64,000 nt of DNA from Mytilus edulis (Eukaryota > Mollusca > Bivalvia > Mytilida > Mytilidae), in NCBI RefSeq assembly GCF_963676685.1, contig NC_092351.1, positions 39,112,733 through 39,176,732 of the forward strand, written 5' to 3'. The position numbers were made by a program, and so were the translations under genes. Under the pieces are notes generated by a model. That model did no database searches, was not told the origin of the DNA, and was given only the letters and a program-made list of their open reading frames with translations. Positions 1-10,952 of this stretch are shown here, one piece after another (position 1 is the first letter of the stretch; each line of letters starts with the position of its first letter).

Positions 1-699
1 GACACATATGAAACGGACTTTTTAATTGTTTGAAACCTCTATGTCACATGTGATAGAATACACATACCTTGAACATTTCCGTCGTAAAACAAGAAATAGC
101 AATAACAGAGACAAAAGACTTATGGATGCAGTTACACCAGCAATTACTCCCGTCTTCCCTACAACAAAAGGCATGTAGAAGTTCCATTCTGCTGTTGTTA
201 TTCAAGCATTTTATATTTATTACCAATAGTTACTTCTGCTGGTAATATATTGGTTGATTTCTAATAGTTCTAGGGTCATGTATTGCCTGTTTTCAATATA
301 TACATTAAAAAAATTGTTAATGATATTCTATCGTCCGTTTTAAGTAATGATAAATAATACAAATCAATTAAAACACATATGTTGAAGCAGCAAACAAAAC
401 CCACTTTTTGAGACTTAAGAAAAGACTCTGAAAGTATTTCTATATATATATATATATTAAATTAAATATAACATATCTTTTATCTTTTGACGAGTTCTAA
501 TCACAAATGTTGCAGGTGTGCTTGACTACAATTTTAATTGACTAGGACTATCAATTTTTCTACCGAAGGTTAGTGGTTCTCTCCGGCACTCTGGCATCAT
601 CAGACAATAAAAATTCACCACCATAAAATAGCACGATTGGTCTTAAAGTGTCATTAAACACCAATTAATCAATATGTTTTTCCTAAGATATATTTAACT

Positions 700-1215
700 T
701 ATTATTAGTTACCCTTATCTTCGCTCAAGGTTTTAGCTAAATAATTAGTAACGAGGATTGTGGTACTATGTGGAGTTGTACTTGGTTACTGTTGGCAGTT
801 GTTAACCATGTGATGAGATAGATGTGACTTATTATTAGTTACCCTTATCTGCGCTCGAGGTTTTAGCTGAATAATTAGTAACGAGGATTGTGGTACTATG
901 TGGAGTTGTACTTAGTTCCTGGGGGGCAGTTGTTAACCATGTGATGAGATAGATTTAACTTATTATTAGTTACCCTTATCTTCGCTCGAGGTTTTAGCTG
1001 AATAATTAGTAACGAGGATTGTGATACTATGTGGAGTTGTACTTAGTTCCTGTGGGCAGTTGTTAACCATGTGATGAGATAGATTTAACTTATAATTAAT
1101 TACCCTTATCTTCGCTCGAGGTTTTAGCTGAATAATTAGTAACGAGGATTGTGGTACTATGTGGAGTTGTACTTGGTTCCTGAGGACAGTTGTTAACCAT
1201 GTGATGCGTAGCACT
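700..1215 (-). repeat. Four-copy minisatellite of about 130 bp derived from the VWA-1 stalk exon
   Basis: Four units recur at about 130-bp spacing, marked by cgctcgaggttttagctg near 721, 851, 982 and 1111. Read on the minus strand each encodes a Cys/Thr/Ser-rich peptide (NNCPQE.STTPHSTTILVTN). Only the unit nearest 1220 carries a pyrimidine-rich acceptor in phase 1, with a phase-1 donor (gtaatt) at 1102-1103. It is therefore the real stalk exon (1104-1220), and the other three are downstream copies inside the next intron. Confidence 0.85.
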
Positions 1216-2251
1216 GGGATCTGTAAAATAACAGGTAACTAACACATAAAAATTATGAAAGTTCATTCTTAGAACTGTAAATCCGACAACAAGTGTATGC
1301 CAAATAAATAGAAAAACGTTCAGTTGAAGATCTGCTGTTTTCATGTTAACGGCGGCCATCTTGAAAATGCCATATCCCAATCGCTAAACTGCACATGCTG
1401 GTTAGTATTAGGGTATAGTTCCATTAATATTGATTATAAATTTCCGAGATACAAGCTGGACAAAAAAAAAGTCGAAGCAAAATAATAAAAAACAGAAACT
1501 CAGAATAACAAATATGTCACCCCAACGCCGTTGAGAGTGTCATAACAAGACGTAACTATGTCCAGATGCAATTTTCGTAGGTTGGTAATTTATCTTGGTC
1601 TACATATCTTTGCAAGTTTTAAGGCCTAAAGCGTGTATTCGATGTGACTGGCAAATCAAGGATGAACAATTTTAATTCAAATTGAAGTAACAATAATGTA
1701 TCCAAATTTTTAAATAATTTAAATATATATATATAAAGGATGTGTGTTGAAAATTTGAGAATTAATAATGCATTTAAACAGAAAATGTCGACAAAAATAA
1801 ATTTCCTGTTTCTTTACTATATTTACAACGTTTCAAGATTGATAACAAACTTTTCCCTAACATTAAAGAATGCTTAGCTGACCAACAATAAAAAAAATTT
1901 CCAGTCTGATCAGTCACTCACCTAGAACTGGTACCATAATTGGAACTAAATTACATATATAATCAAATCCACCAACGGTATAAACATTTGCACTTTTGCC
2001 TGCAATGTCGAATATTTCAGATCCATGTGTGAAATCGCCAACGCCTACTCCATACACAGTAACATTATTATTTCTAAGCAACTCCGCAGCATGTTTAGTA
2101 CTTATTCGGTCATCTGAATCTCCGTCAGTTAAAGTCACTACCACTTTTTCTGCGTTACTTCTACTTCCGTTTTGTAAATTGAATAATGCCCGGGAATAGT
2201 CTAATGCTTTTGCAGTATTTGTACTGGCTCCAATACCTTTATGAATGTGCT

Positions 2252-2459
2252 TAATAGGATTTAAAATCTAAAATTTAAATCAGTTATCGGTAGTGCTCAT
2301 ACCACTGTCCGTCGTTATACTACATCGTCAAGTAATAGTATTTGGTTTCTAGTTGGATTATCGATCTTTGCAAGTGATTGATTTACCCATAATCCTCCTT
2401 TTTGACGTCGACATTTAGGAAAAGCAGACGCATTTTTTAGCCATAGATTTATCTTCTAA
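2252..2459. repeat. 208-bp direct repeat, left copy
   Basis: Identical by eye to 7567-7774. The left ten bases are VWA-1 coding sequence (AATCCTATTA on the minus strand); the remaining 198 bases are non-coding. The pair brackets the insert that splits the VWA-1 VWA exon. Confidence 0.92.
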
Positions 2460-3179
2460 AAAATCGGAACCAATCTGACACATAAGTTGTTAAAAACCTT
2501 ATTTGTTTTAAAACTGTTTCAAATAATATTTATCAAGGATTTAATTGCCGTTTATTTTGACTCGATGGATACAATTGTCGAAGGGTCATGGCAAATTATG
2601 ACTTTTAGCAGACGGCATGGTTTTGTCGTCATTCCGAGAAGAAAATAGATTACTTCTACATCGAATTATTTCTAAATTTTATTTACGATATGCAATTTTG
2701 ACAATTTGAATTTAGTTCAAATTGAGGGCAAACTTCTAAATCTAAATTTAGCATTATTTTGGTTGATTAGAGACGCACGTTAAAAGTTAAGATGGCTGGA
2801 TTATTGAATACAAAATAAAATACTGTTTGCTTTACAATGGATGGGCCATTGGCATTGGCAAATCTTATATTCATTTTTTTGTTCTCGTGCTTTGAGACAC
2901 GATCGGCCACAGCAGAATCAGCAAATGCGTTGTTTTTTTGTTTTTTTTTTTGTTTCTTTTGCATTGTTTGAATTCTTATATGTTCATATACATATTTACA
3001 TAATTTATCATAGCATGTCTTTTTCAGTTTAAAATGCTCAAGGTATCTGGTAGGAAGAGGCTAAGAAAACTATTTTGCGTTCAAACATTGATGGAGATTC
3101 GAGTGTTAACATATATATAGAGGGTCCAGTAGCAACAACTTTACACAGACTCACAGTTCAGAGGTTATGTCTATGACTT

Positions 3180-5650
3180 ACTATGGCTCCGGTATTCACG
3201 ACCGCTACTTCTAGTTCTGCTGATGATAATCAGGTAATTTTCCAGTTTTTCAAAATCCATCTCCGTGTAGTAAGGACAATGATGAGCTTGCAAGAAATGT
3301 CGATAAGTTAAAACATTTCAGGCAAATATGTTGATCTGGCCTTACCATTAGCTTATTCAGAGGCCTCTTCTGTGGATAATTAGAAAGTCGTTATTTCACA
3401 GGACTTGTGTTACCCCCCAAAAAGGGGGGTCTTCCTTTATTTTTATATGTAAGAATGTGTCACAGAAACAGGCCCCTTATTTTCATGTCTTGCTGATTAG
3501 AACAGGGTTGCTTTTTCTTGCCCTGCTGTCGGGAACAGGTTTAATTTTTAAACAATTGAATTAAAAAGAACAGATTGGATACTGGATATTGAAACACGTA
3601 TGTTTTTTGCTTACATTGATAAACTGTTTGGTGACAGGATTTATATTTCTGAACTAGTCTAGAAAATAAAGGTCTCTGGCCAGAATAAGGTATACATTTT
3701 ACAAGCGTGTCTAGAACAGGGTATACATTATCGCATTCTAAGCATGTCTAGAAGGTGAATTTTTTTTCCTACAATATTTCTGTTTAGAACAGGGTATGTT
3801 TTGCAATGTTTTCTGGTTAGAACGGGTATGATTTAGAAAGTGCTGTCGGCACAGTTATACCTGAAAAGATAGTCAGTAACTCCCCTCCCCCGGAATACAA
3901 CCAAGACAATAACAAAACAGAAATTTACTCAATAGGTACATTGGGTAACTGGACAGATGCGTTTTTTTTAGTCTATATTAGTATATTTTGTACTACTGAT
4001 CACTCGACTGTTTTTCAAGATTTACTCAAGTACATACATAGTATACGGCTAGGCGCTAAGTGGTGCGCACTAGGATGGAAGTCGTACGATGAAAAATTTC
4101 GTGTCAGAATGTCACAGGATCCAGCTGGTTCTTGGGCTGTTGTTGACCCTGACTTATGGCTACTCATTATGTATCCTCCGTCTAGTATTGGTAATGGCAA
4201 TAAGAATGGGGCGCTTAAAATGTTACGCATTCAATTACCAAGGTTCATGCGGGAATCATTCATGTGCTTATACTCATTCTTGTTTAAGTTGCTTTGAGGA
4301 ACACCCACTTATGATTCAGTGCCCCATACAAGACTGTTTTCCTGAAGGCAGGCAGAAATGTAAAATTTAAGCAAACTAGGCCTCTGTTTAGACCGAGATT
4401 AAAGGCACGTGTAAGCAACTCGTTGCAGTATCCCGTCAATACGAACTCGTATACTGGGCAAAATATGAAGTAAATTTTTAGCAAATGCTATTACAATTGA
4501 TCTTAAAGAGATATCAAATTGAGAATTTTTGTTATATTAATCTTATGTTTAATTTTGTATAGAAGTTGGATTGCATTGATTTCGAATCCAAACTGATGTA
4601 TCATCTATTGGATAAAGGGTGGACTCCAATAAACACAACTGAATTAAAAAAAATTAAATTAAAAGAATGTAACTTTGGGGTTATACAAAAGTGTAGCTTC
4701 CTAGCTCCGACTGAGGGGTTTACTTTTGGCTAATTCGTATTACTATCATGTAAAATCAATCAAGAGCTATACTGGGTCAGATACTTTTAATCTTATTAAA
4801 ATTTTTGTTAAAAGATAATTCTAACCTCTCAATTTAGCAACAATTTTTTTTTATTATTATTTATTAAATTATATTAAAACCAAGCACTATTTTTGATGAT
4901 TAACAAGCAAATATCAAAGTTAGTAAGGATGTTGATTCGTCCTCTAGTATTGTTATTAATGGTAATTAATTTCAGATTTGAGCGTTGTATATTCCAAGCT
5001 CAAGTAATGCAGCTGCAGATTCTCTGTCTCGTTTTCGGGTGATCCGATCCCGTACATTGGGACCGGAAGCATTTATTATACCACACATAACTTTCATATG
5101 GTCATTTCCAAACTGGAATAGATTTTCAAATACACAATTCGGTAGTAGATAGTACGAAAAGTTTACACGGGCTTTACATTTGTTAAACAGTTTCGGGAAA
5201 GATTTCGGTCTTGCCAATGTATGGCTTATGTCCTTGCAGGACATTGTGCTTTTACTGCATATATTTTAAATTGGGATTTGCTAATTCAACAATACGTACA
5301 CATCGATCAGCTTGATCTGGCTTAAGCATTTACAATAAGCTAAATGTTTATGAAGACTTTACTCAAATTTACAGTAAGCGTTGGTTTGGAGCGTTCAAGG
5401 TTGCTTCAGATGGACAGTAGGTTGACTTTTTAAGAGAGATATTGCATCGTAATTTGTCAATATTATCAGGTATATGAAGTTCTGCATACAAAGCTATGAT
5501 ATTACAGGCTGTTTTTCCTTGGCTTGTCGTGGTCTTTTTTGTGTATGGTTGGGGAGTTGACAGTTCAAAATATGAGCAATACATGGTCTACAAATCATGC
5601 TTTAAACAAGACTGATGTCAAAATTTACAAGAACTATGTAGAAACTCATT
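3180..5650 (+). mobile_element. Degenerate DIRS-like tyrosine-recombinase retroelement
   Basis: Plus-strand frames, broken by stops and shifts, give pieces in the order expected for this class. A gag-like part is at 3941-4370: KWCALGWKSYDEKFR...SWAVVDPDLWLL, followed by a Cys/His cluster CYAFNYQGSC...CAYTHSCLSC. A ribonuclease-H end is near 4980-5080 (NAAADSLSRF). Tyrosine-recombinase N-terminal and core pieces follow at 5200-5580 (ANSTIRTHRSA, later FLREILHRNL). The reverse transcriptase expected between the gag and RNase H parts is missing: only about 600 non-coding bases separate them. The class is recognised from family patterns, without a search. The copy is dead. Confidence 0.68.
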
Positions 5651-6734
5651 TGGTTTCATCTAAGACCGATCAGTTTGGTAGAGGGTTAACTATAGAATAG
5701 AGTATTTTAATATTAAAGTGCAACCTGAATTATAACAAACAATTACATTCATATATACAAGTAATTTTCAGCCAGCCAAATAGGCTTATGATGCACTGTA
5801 CATTGTGTATCATTATTGAAAGTTAAATAAATAAATATAGTTCAAATTTACACGCAAATTATAGCAAGGCACGTTATCAGTTGATCACAGATTGTCTGAT
5901 GGTAAAACAGTTCAAAATAATATACAACTATACACATTCTTCCTGAGCAATTAGACAAATGTGTTTGTCCAGTGGCTTTTATTGCTTGGCTATTTGCCAG
6001 ATAGACTTGTAGTAGGTGGACCGCTATTTTGTCTTTTGATGGTTAGCTAGTTTGATTAAATACCAATTTTCTACAATACTCAAAATATGATCTCTACATG
6101 TTTTAGGTATTTAACATTCTCGTTGTTCGTCGAACTCTTCAACATAGGTATGGACCTATAATGATTACTTCTATAAATTGTGACTTGGATGGATATTTGT
6201 CTCATTGGCACTCATACCACATCTTCATATATCTATATATGGAGAGAACTTGTGTTGTGATGGATTATCCAATAAAATATTTAGGTCGTTTGAAAGCGGG
6301 TGCATATTTGCGTTACATATACGAATTCCCAGTTAATTGTGTGTATGTTGCCGATTCTCCTATAAGGATTTGGATTGTTAGGTCGTCAATTATTAAGAAT
6401 GTGATTTTGGAAGCAAGACAACGACCTGGAGGAGGTAATTTGGCTTTGAAAAGGTCGGAAGTGAAAATTTTATGGTAGGTTTTGTTTTTACCGATGGCTT
6501 AACTATCTCTAAGGTGAAGAATATTCTAATGCGAAGATTGGAAGATCCTCACAGCTATATTACAGTGCACATTGGGAAATGATATATTTAAAATACCAAA
6601 CTAGGTTACTTTCATCATTAGCTAGTTCAATTTATATCAAGGTTATATATTGATTTGCCTGTTACAACTTGATTTGGTCTCGAGTTTTATTGCCAAGACT
6701 GCAATGACGGTCTTCAAACATTGCATTATATATA

Positions 6735-6930
6735 TATATAGATTAGACCGTTGGTTTTCCCGTTTGAATGGTTTTGCACTAGTAATTTTGGGGCAATTTA
6801 TAGCTGGTTGTTCGGCCTACATTGACCTATAATGGTTTACGTTTTTTTTTTAATTGTTATTCGGATGGAGAGTTGTCACATTGGCACTCACACCACATCT
6901 TCCTATATCTATTTGACAGTTTTTAGTTGC
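6735..6930 (+). repeat. Interspersed bivalve-type repeat R1
   Basis: Contains gattagaccgttggttttc and, after a gap, a segment reading 'tggagagttgtcacattggc...accacatcttc'. Recurs throughout the window: 29930-30110, 31160-31385, 46690-46985 (-), 47596-47785 (-), 51163-51310 (-), 54565-54660 (-), 55410-55580 (-), 59320-59450 with 60184-60260. Copies are 5'-variable, without coding capacity; SINE- or MITE-like. Confidence 0.75.
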
Positions 6931-7566
6931 CTATATATGTTCTTATTGAACAGTTAAACGAAACATCGACATTATTGGGCTGTTTTATAAATAAGAAAAA
7001 TAGTTGCTTGTTAATTTACAATTTATATCATATAATGGCATATTCATTTATCAGAAAATTATTTTAATCAAATTTTGCTTGAAATGGCACAGCTATGCGC
7101 AGCTCTCCCCCCCCCCCCCCCCCCCCCCAATTTTATTGGCGGTTGACGGTTCTGTGAAAATTTTAACTATAGGCTAAAATTGTCACAGCACCGCCAATTT
7201 GGCAGATTTCGCTGCGCTTAGATAACATATTTGCAGTTTACAGACTTATTGTAATCGTATGATAGCATTAGCCTCTGATTTCCAGGGTTAATAGCTTATC
7301 TTGAACTTCCCCTTTTCATATATGGTCTGCCACCTCAAACATATTCGGCGATCATCATATAAAATTTTCAAAGACACATATGCATTTTTATCAGTTAGTT
7401 TTAGTTCATATATCTACATGTATCACAAATTGCATTTCATATAATAGTACATATATCATATCACAAATTGCATTTCATATAACAGTACATATATCATATC
7501 TGTTAATAAATGCTGTGGCCATTTCCTGCCAATACCAATCTTGTTATTTTTTATGAGCATCTAAGA

Positions 7567-7774
7567 TAATAGGATTTAAAATCTAAAATTTAAATCAGTT
7601 ATCGGTAGTGCTCATACCACTGTCCGTCGTTATACTACATCGTCAAGTAATAGTATTTGGTTTCTAGTTGGATTATCGATCTTTGCAAGTGATTGATTTA
7701 CCCATAATCCTCCTTTTTGACGTCGACATTTAGGAAAAGCAGACGCATTTTTTAGCCATAGATTTATCTTCTAA
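7567..7774. repeat. 208-bp direct repeat, right copy
   Basis: Second copy of 2252-2459. It abuts the first part of the VWA-1 VWA exon, whose coding stops at CTT (7773-7775), and repeats the ten exon bases that continue the reading frame at the other copy. Confidence 0.92.
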
Positions 7775-8047
7775 GTAGGGACTGTTTGGTTACATACGTA
7801 TCAAAGTCGAACACACCAATAGGCTTTTTGTCATACAAAACCACAGAAACTTGAATATCTTGGGTTCCTATTCTTAAGAAATTTGTAATGTTGTAAACGA
7901 AATCTATTGAATGTTGAAACTGTGTTTGGCTTATACTTGACGATGTATCAATGAGAAATACAACATCTGCAAAATACATATAAAACGTTTTATTCAATGT
8001 AGTGGATTTTTGTTTGTTTTTATAGTGATTAATAGAGAATATCTTAT

Positions 8048-8162
8048 GGCTTTTTCAATATCGCATCCGTATCAACCCGAGACACCAATATAATCACAAG
8101 AGCTCTGCTCGAGGGATTATATTGGTTGAGGGTTGAAACGGTGTTTGATATTGAAAAAGCCG
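8048..8162. repeat. 115-bp long palindrome (foldback element)
   Basis: The arms ggctttttcaatatc and gatattgaaaaagcc enclose a further near-complementary stretch around caccaatataatc/gattatattggttg, so the whole block can fold into one imperfect hairpin. It lies in intron 1 of VWA-1. MITE-like; no coding. Confidence 0.75.
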
Positions 8163-8409
8163 TATCATATTTAAGCCGACAATATGGTATGGGTTTTCTC
8201 ATTGTTGAAGTCTGCACAGTTGTATATTATTGTTCACATCCACATCGTCTCAAATTTGGTGGATAGCTGTCTCATTGGCAATCCTACAACTTTTCGTTAT
8301 TTTATACATATACTTCAAGTAGCACGCTTGCCATTGATTGTATAACACATACACTTTATCTGTATTTACTTCTAAGTATATAATAAAGATGATAACACAA
8401 CGTCGACTG

Positions 8410-8690
8410 CTTTTGTTTGTTTTGTCTGTTTTGTTCACACATCGTTGTCAATATAATGGAATTTTATTCGACTGTCATACAATAGAGAGATTTAGCTAGC
8501 TATAAAACCAGGTTTCATTCACCATTTTACTCATAAGAAAATGCCTGTACTAAGTCAGTAATATGCCAGTTGTTGTCCATTCGTTTGATGTGGTTGAGCT
8601 TTTGATTTAGCCATTTGTTTCGGATTTCTGTTTTGAATGTTCCTCGGAGCTCAGTATTTTTGTGATTTTACTTTTTATATGATGATTTAT
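8410..8690 (+). repeat. Interspersed repeat R2
   Basis: Marked by gacagttgttatccattcg-like text, 'tttgatgtg', 'tccgttttgaatt' and an end with 'tttttgtgattttactttt'; longer copies start with 'gttcacgcatcgttgt'. Further copies: 17395-17512, 21040-21165, 28110-28215 (partial), 37785-37885, 37910-38010 (-), 38100-38270, 41365-41560, 41940-42190. Non-coding dispersed element. Confidence 0.75.
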
Positions 8691-9199
8691 TTGTCATGAT
8701 ACATTTATTGAATATGCATTATTTTTAATTTTTTTTTTTGCATTCTTTTGATATCTTTATAATTCCACTAACCAGAAAAAATAACTTGAAATGGAAGTAT
8801 GACCAAATGAAAACTTCCATTTGTGAATATTACCCCCTGGAATATCTCCGGTTACTTGTCCTAGTTGTGATCGGGGCTGTACTTTTAGTCCTTTTGGAAT
8901 AATATCAGCCTTCAAAGTATTTTTTTATCCTTTTTTAGTTTTGACGATACGTGTGTCGAGACGTGAGATGCGGGAATGCAAAGGAGAACAACGTCTTAAA
9001 AAACGACAGAAAGAAAAGAAAATCCATCAAAATCACTGTAGAAAAAATAAAACATAAAATACTAATTGAAAGACTGAGCAATAGGACTCCACCCAAAACA
9101 AGTGTGATATCTTATGCTTCAAGTAACCAGATGATGCTCCGAATCTGGCTACCGTTACGTTGATTGTCAAAATTTGCATCTAGTGCAATAAAATTGGTA

Positions 9200-9640
9200 C
9201 CGCTTTTTAAAAATTCCCTTGTCACCATCTTGCGGTGTTTATATATCTCAATTTGTACGATTCGCTCGTGTATGTAACAATGTTTTAGATTTTAACGTGA
9301 GAAATTTATGTATTACTGAAAAATTATTACACCAGGGTTTTCGATATCACAAACTAGTCAAAACATTTACTAAATTTTATCATCGGTATAAGGACATCAT
9401 TCGTAAATATAGCTCAACATGCAGACTTCTTATACGTTCAGGTATTTCACATCCACTATTTTATGGAAATATTCTGTATAAAGCACAAAATGTCAGTATT
9501 CACCTCATAAGCTAACAAAACCTTTAAATAGACTTATTAAGAAGGGATATAGTTACGATACTGTTGTCAGGTCATTAAAGATTGCATATTTTGGCGTTAA
9601 TATTGATTCACCTATAGGGTCTTTGCATCGGAACTAAACA
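9200..9640 (+). mobile_element. Reverse-transcriptase C-terminal fragment of a retroelement (Penelope-like or similar)
   Basis: The open frame 9219-9515 reads PSCGVYISQFVRFARVCNNV, LLHQGFRYHKLVKTFTKFYH and ISHPLFYGNILYKA, a pattern I recall from retroelement proteins common in bivalves, just after the polymerase core. Nothing upstream continues it, so it is a 5'-truncated dead copy. Related fragments lie at 28560-28960 and 41547-41820. Confidence 0.6.
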
Positions 9641-9776
9641 CATTTATTATTAATAAACCAGTTGTTGGCATGACACGGGTTATGTTCTTCTCATATATGT
9701 TATGATGGTATGATACTAAACCCCTCATGGGGAGGATTGTGCCTGATATTCATATGATGAAGACATAATTTTTCAA

Positions 9777-10262
9777 TCAGTTTAATTGAAGTCCGGAACT
9801 GGCATGTCAGTTATCTGCTAGTAGTCTGATGTTGTTTATGTATTATTGTCATTTTGTTTATTTTCTTTGGTTACATCTTCTAACATCAGACTCAGACTTC
9901 TCTTGAACTGAATTTTAATTTGCGTATTGTTATGCGTTTACTTTTCTGCATTGGCTAGAGGTATAGGGGGAGAGTTGAGATCTCACAAACATGTTTAACC
10001 CCGCCATATTTTTGCGCCTGTCCCAAGTCAGGAGCCTCTGGCCTTTGTTAGTCTTGTATAATTTTAACTTTTAGTTTCTTGCGTACAATTTGGAGTTTAG
10101 TATGGTGTTCATTATCACTGAACCAGTATATATTTGTTTATGGGCCAGCTGAAGGCCGCCTCCGGGTGCAAGAATTTCTCGTTGCATTGAAGACCTGTTT
10201 CTGCTGTTGTCTGCTCTATGGTCGGGTTGTTGTCTCTTTGGCACATTCCCCATTTCTATTAT
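9777..10262 (+). repeat. Interspersed repeat R3
   Basis: Long copy from 'atcagtttaattgaagtc' through 'catgtttaaccccgcc' and 'ggccagctgaaggccgcc' to 'cccatttc'. Other copies or parts: 12308-12390, 13495-13900, 16260-16620, 46280-46400, 52167-52470 (-), 56065-56150. Non-coding. Confidence 0.75.
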
Positions 10263-10952
10263 CAATTTTATTAGTACTACTTTCCAATAAATATAAATTT
10301 TATGAAATGAAGGTTTTTTAGAAACAATTGCATTTTAGAATTTCGACAAAACAAAATTCACCACCCGAATGACGAAAAACAAATTCTTTTTAAATACATT
10401 GTATAATTCATTATGATACATTATTTTGATTGGCTATGACAGCAATCTAGCGTCATATGAAATGTTGCATTCATGATGACAGTATCTCCCGCAATAAAGT
10501 GCTTCATACACAATGTTTTTCGGTCAGCGCTTTTACATCCAAATTAATTTTTTTTTAAAAGAATCATACAATTCTTAAATGAACACTTCCCCTTTCAATT
10601 TTTATTTTCAAACTTTCAGAACTTTTTTCAGAATGGTTTGCTGATTTCTTACCTTCATGAAAATAATCAAATGTATCAAATTTTAAAGTAGCAACTTTTC
10701 AGGACAAAACATATTATACCAAAAAAAGGGTACGACTCGGAAAATCTGTCTGTTAAACATGTAGGAAAGTGCATTACTGTCTTTACTTGTAATATTTTTT
10801 TAATGCAATTGCCTGAAACTTATTGAATACAGAATTTTAGCATATTTTTTTAAGGTTCTCTTTATTAAATTAGAAAAAGATACAATACCTTTCTTTATTC
10901 CCATAACAGAACATAAAATATTGAATATCAATACAGCAATTATCCGGTACAT

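Larger units (their letters stand above)
2460..7566. mobile_element. 5.1-kb insert in the VWA-1 coding exon
   Basis: This is the unique part of the insertion between the two 208-bp repeats. It contains a decayed tyrosine-recombinase retroelement (about 3180-5650), a common interspersed repeat (6735-6930), a poly-C run of 22 at 7107-7128 and a 43-bp tandem duplication at about 7410-7500. No intact gene is seen. The stretches 2460-3150 and 5650-6700 show nothing recognisable. Confidence 0.6.
68..10952 (-). pseudogene. VWA-1: VWA-domain type I membrane receptor, VWA exon split by an insert; 3' end outside window
   Basis: Exons reconstructed on the minus strand: signal peptide 10889-10952 (starts MYRIIAVLIFNILCSVMG, ends phase 1 before gtattg), first part of VWA 7773-7966, second part of VWA 1922-2261, stalk 1104-1220, transmembrane 68-158 (ends phase 2, followed by gtatgt). 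The tail exon would lie left of base 1. The VWA has a complete MIDAS: DTSSS, the Thr of ASTNT and the Asp of TDGDS. The two VWA parts join cleanly in frame (QSLL then NPIKHI) and align through this point with the single VWA exon of the neighbouring paralogs, so the 5.5 kb between them is an insertion in coding sequence, not a normal intron. No in-frame donor/acceptor pair restores the full domain. The copy is therefore probably non-functional, unless the insert is polymorphic or an assembly error. The stalk reads DPSATHHMVNNCPQEPSTTP, Cys and Thr/Ser rich. Family assignment is firm; the function is unknown. Confidence 0.8.

Noticed and set aside
6161-6478. 105-residue plus-strand frame
   Set aside because: Begins inside R1-type repeat text within the 5.1-kb insert and has no recognisable product.
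2252-7774. LTR retrotransposon with 208-bp LTRs
   Set aside because: The repeats lack TG...CA ends and include ten bases of host exon, and the interior retroelement is of the tyrosine-recombinase kind, which has no such LTRs.
9219-9515. 98-residue plus-strand frame as a host gene
   Set aside because: Pattern matches retroelement reverse-transcriptase tails, with related broken copies at 28.6 and 41.6 kb.
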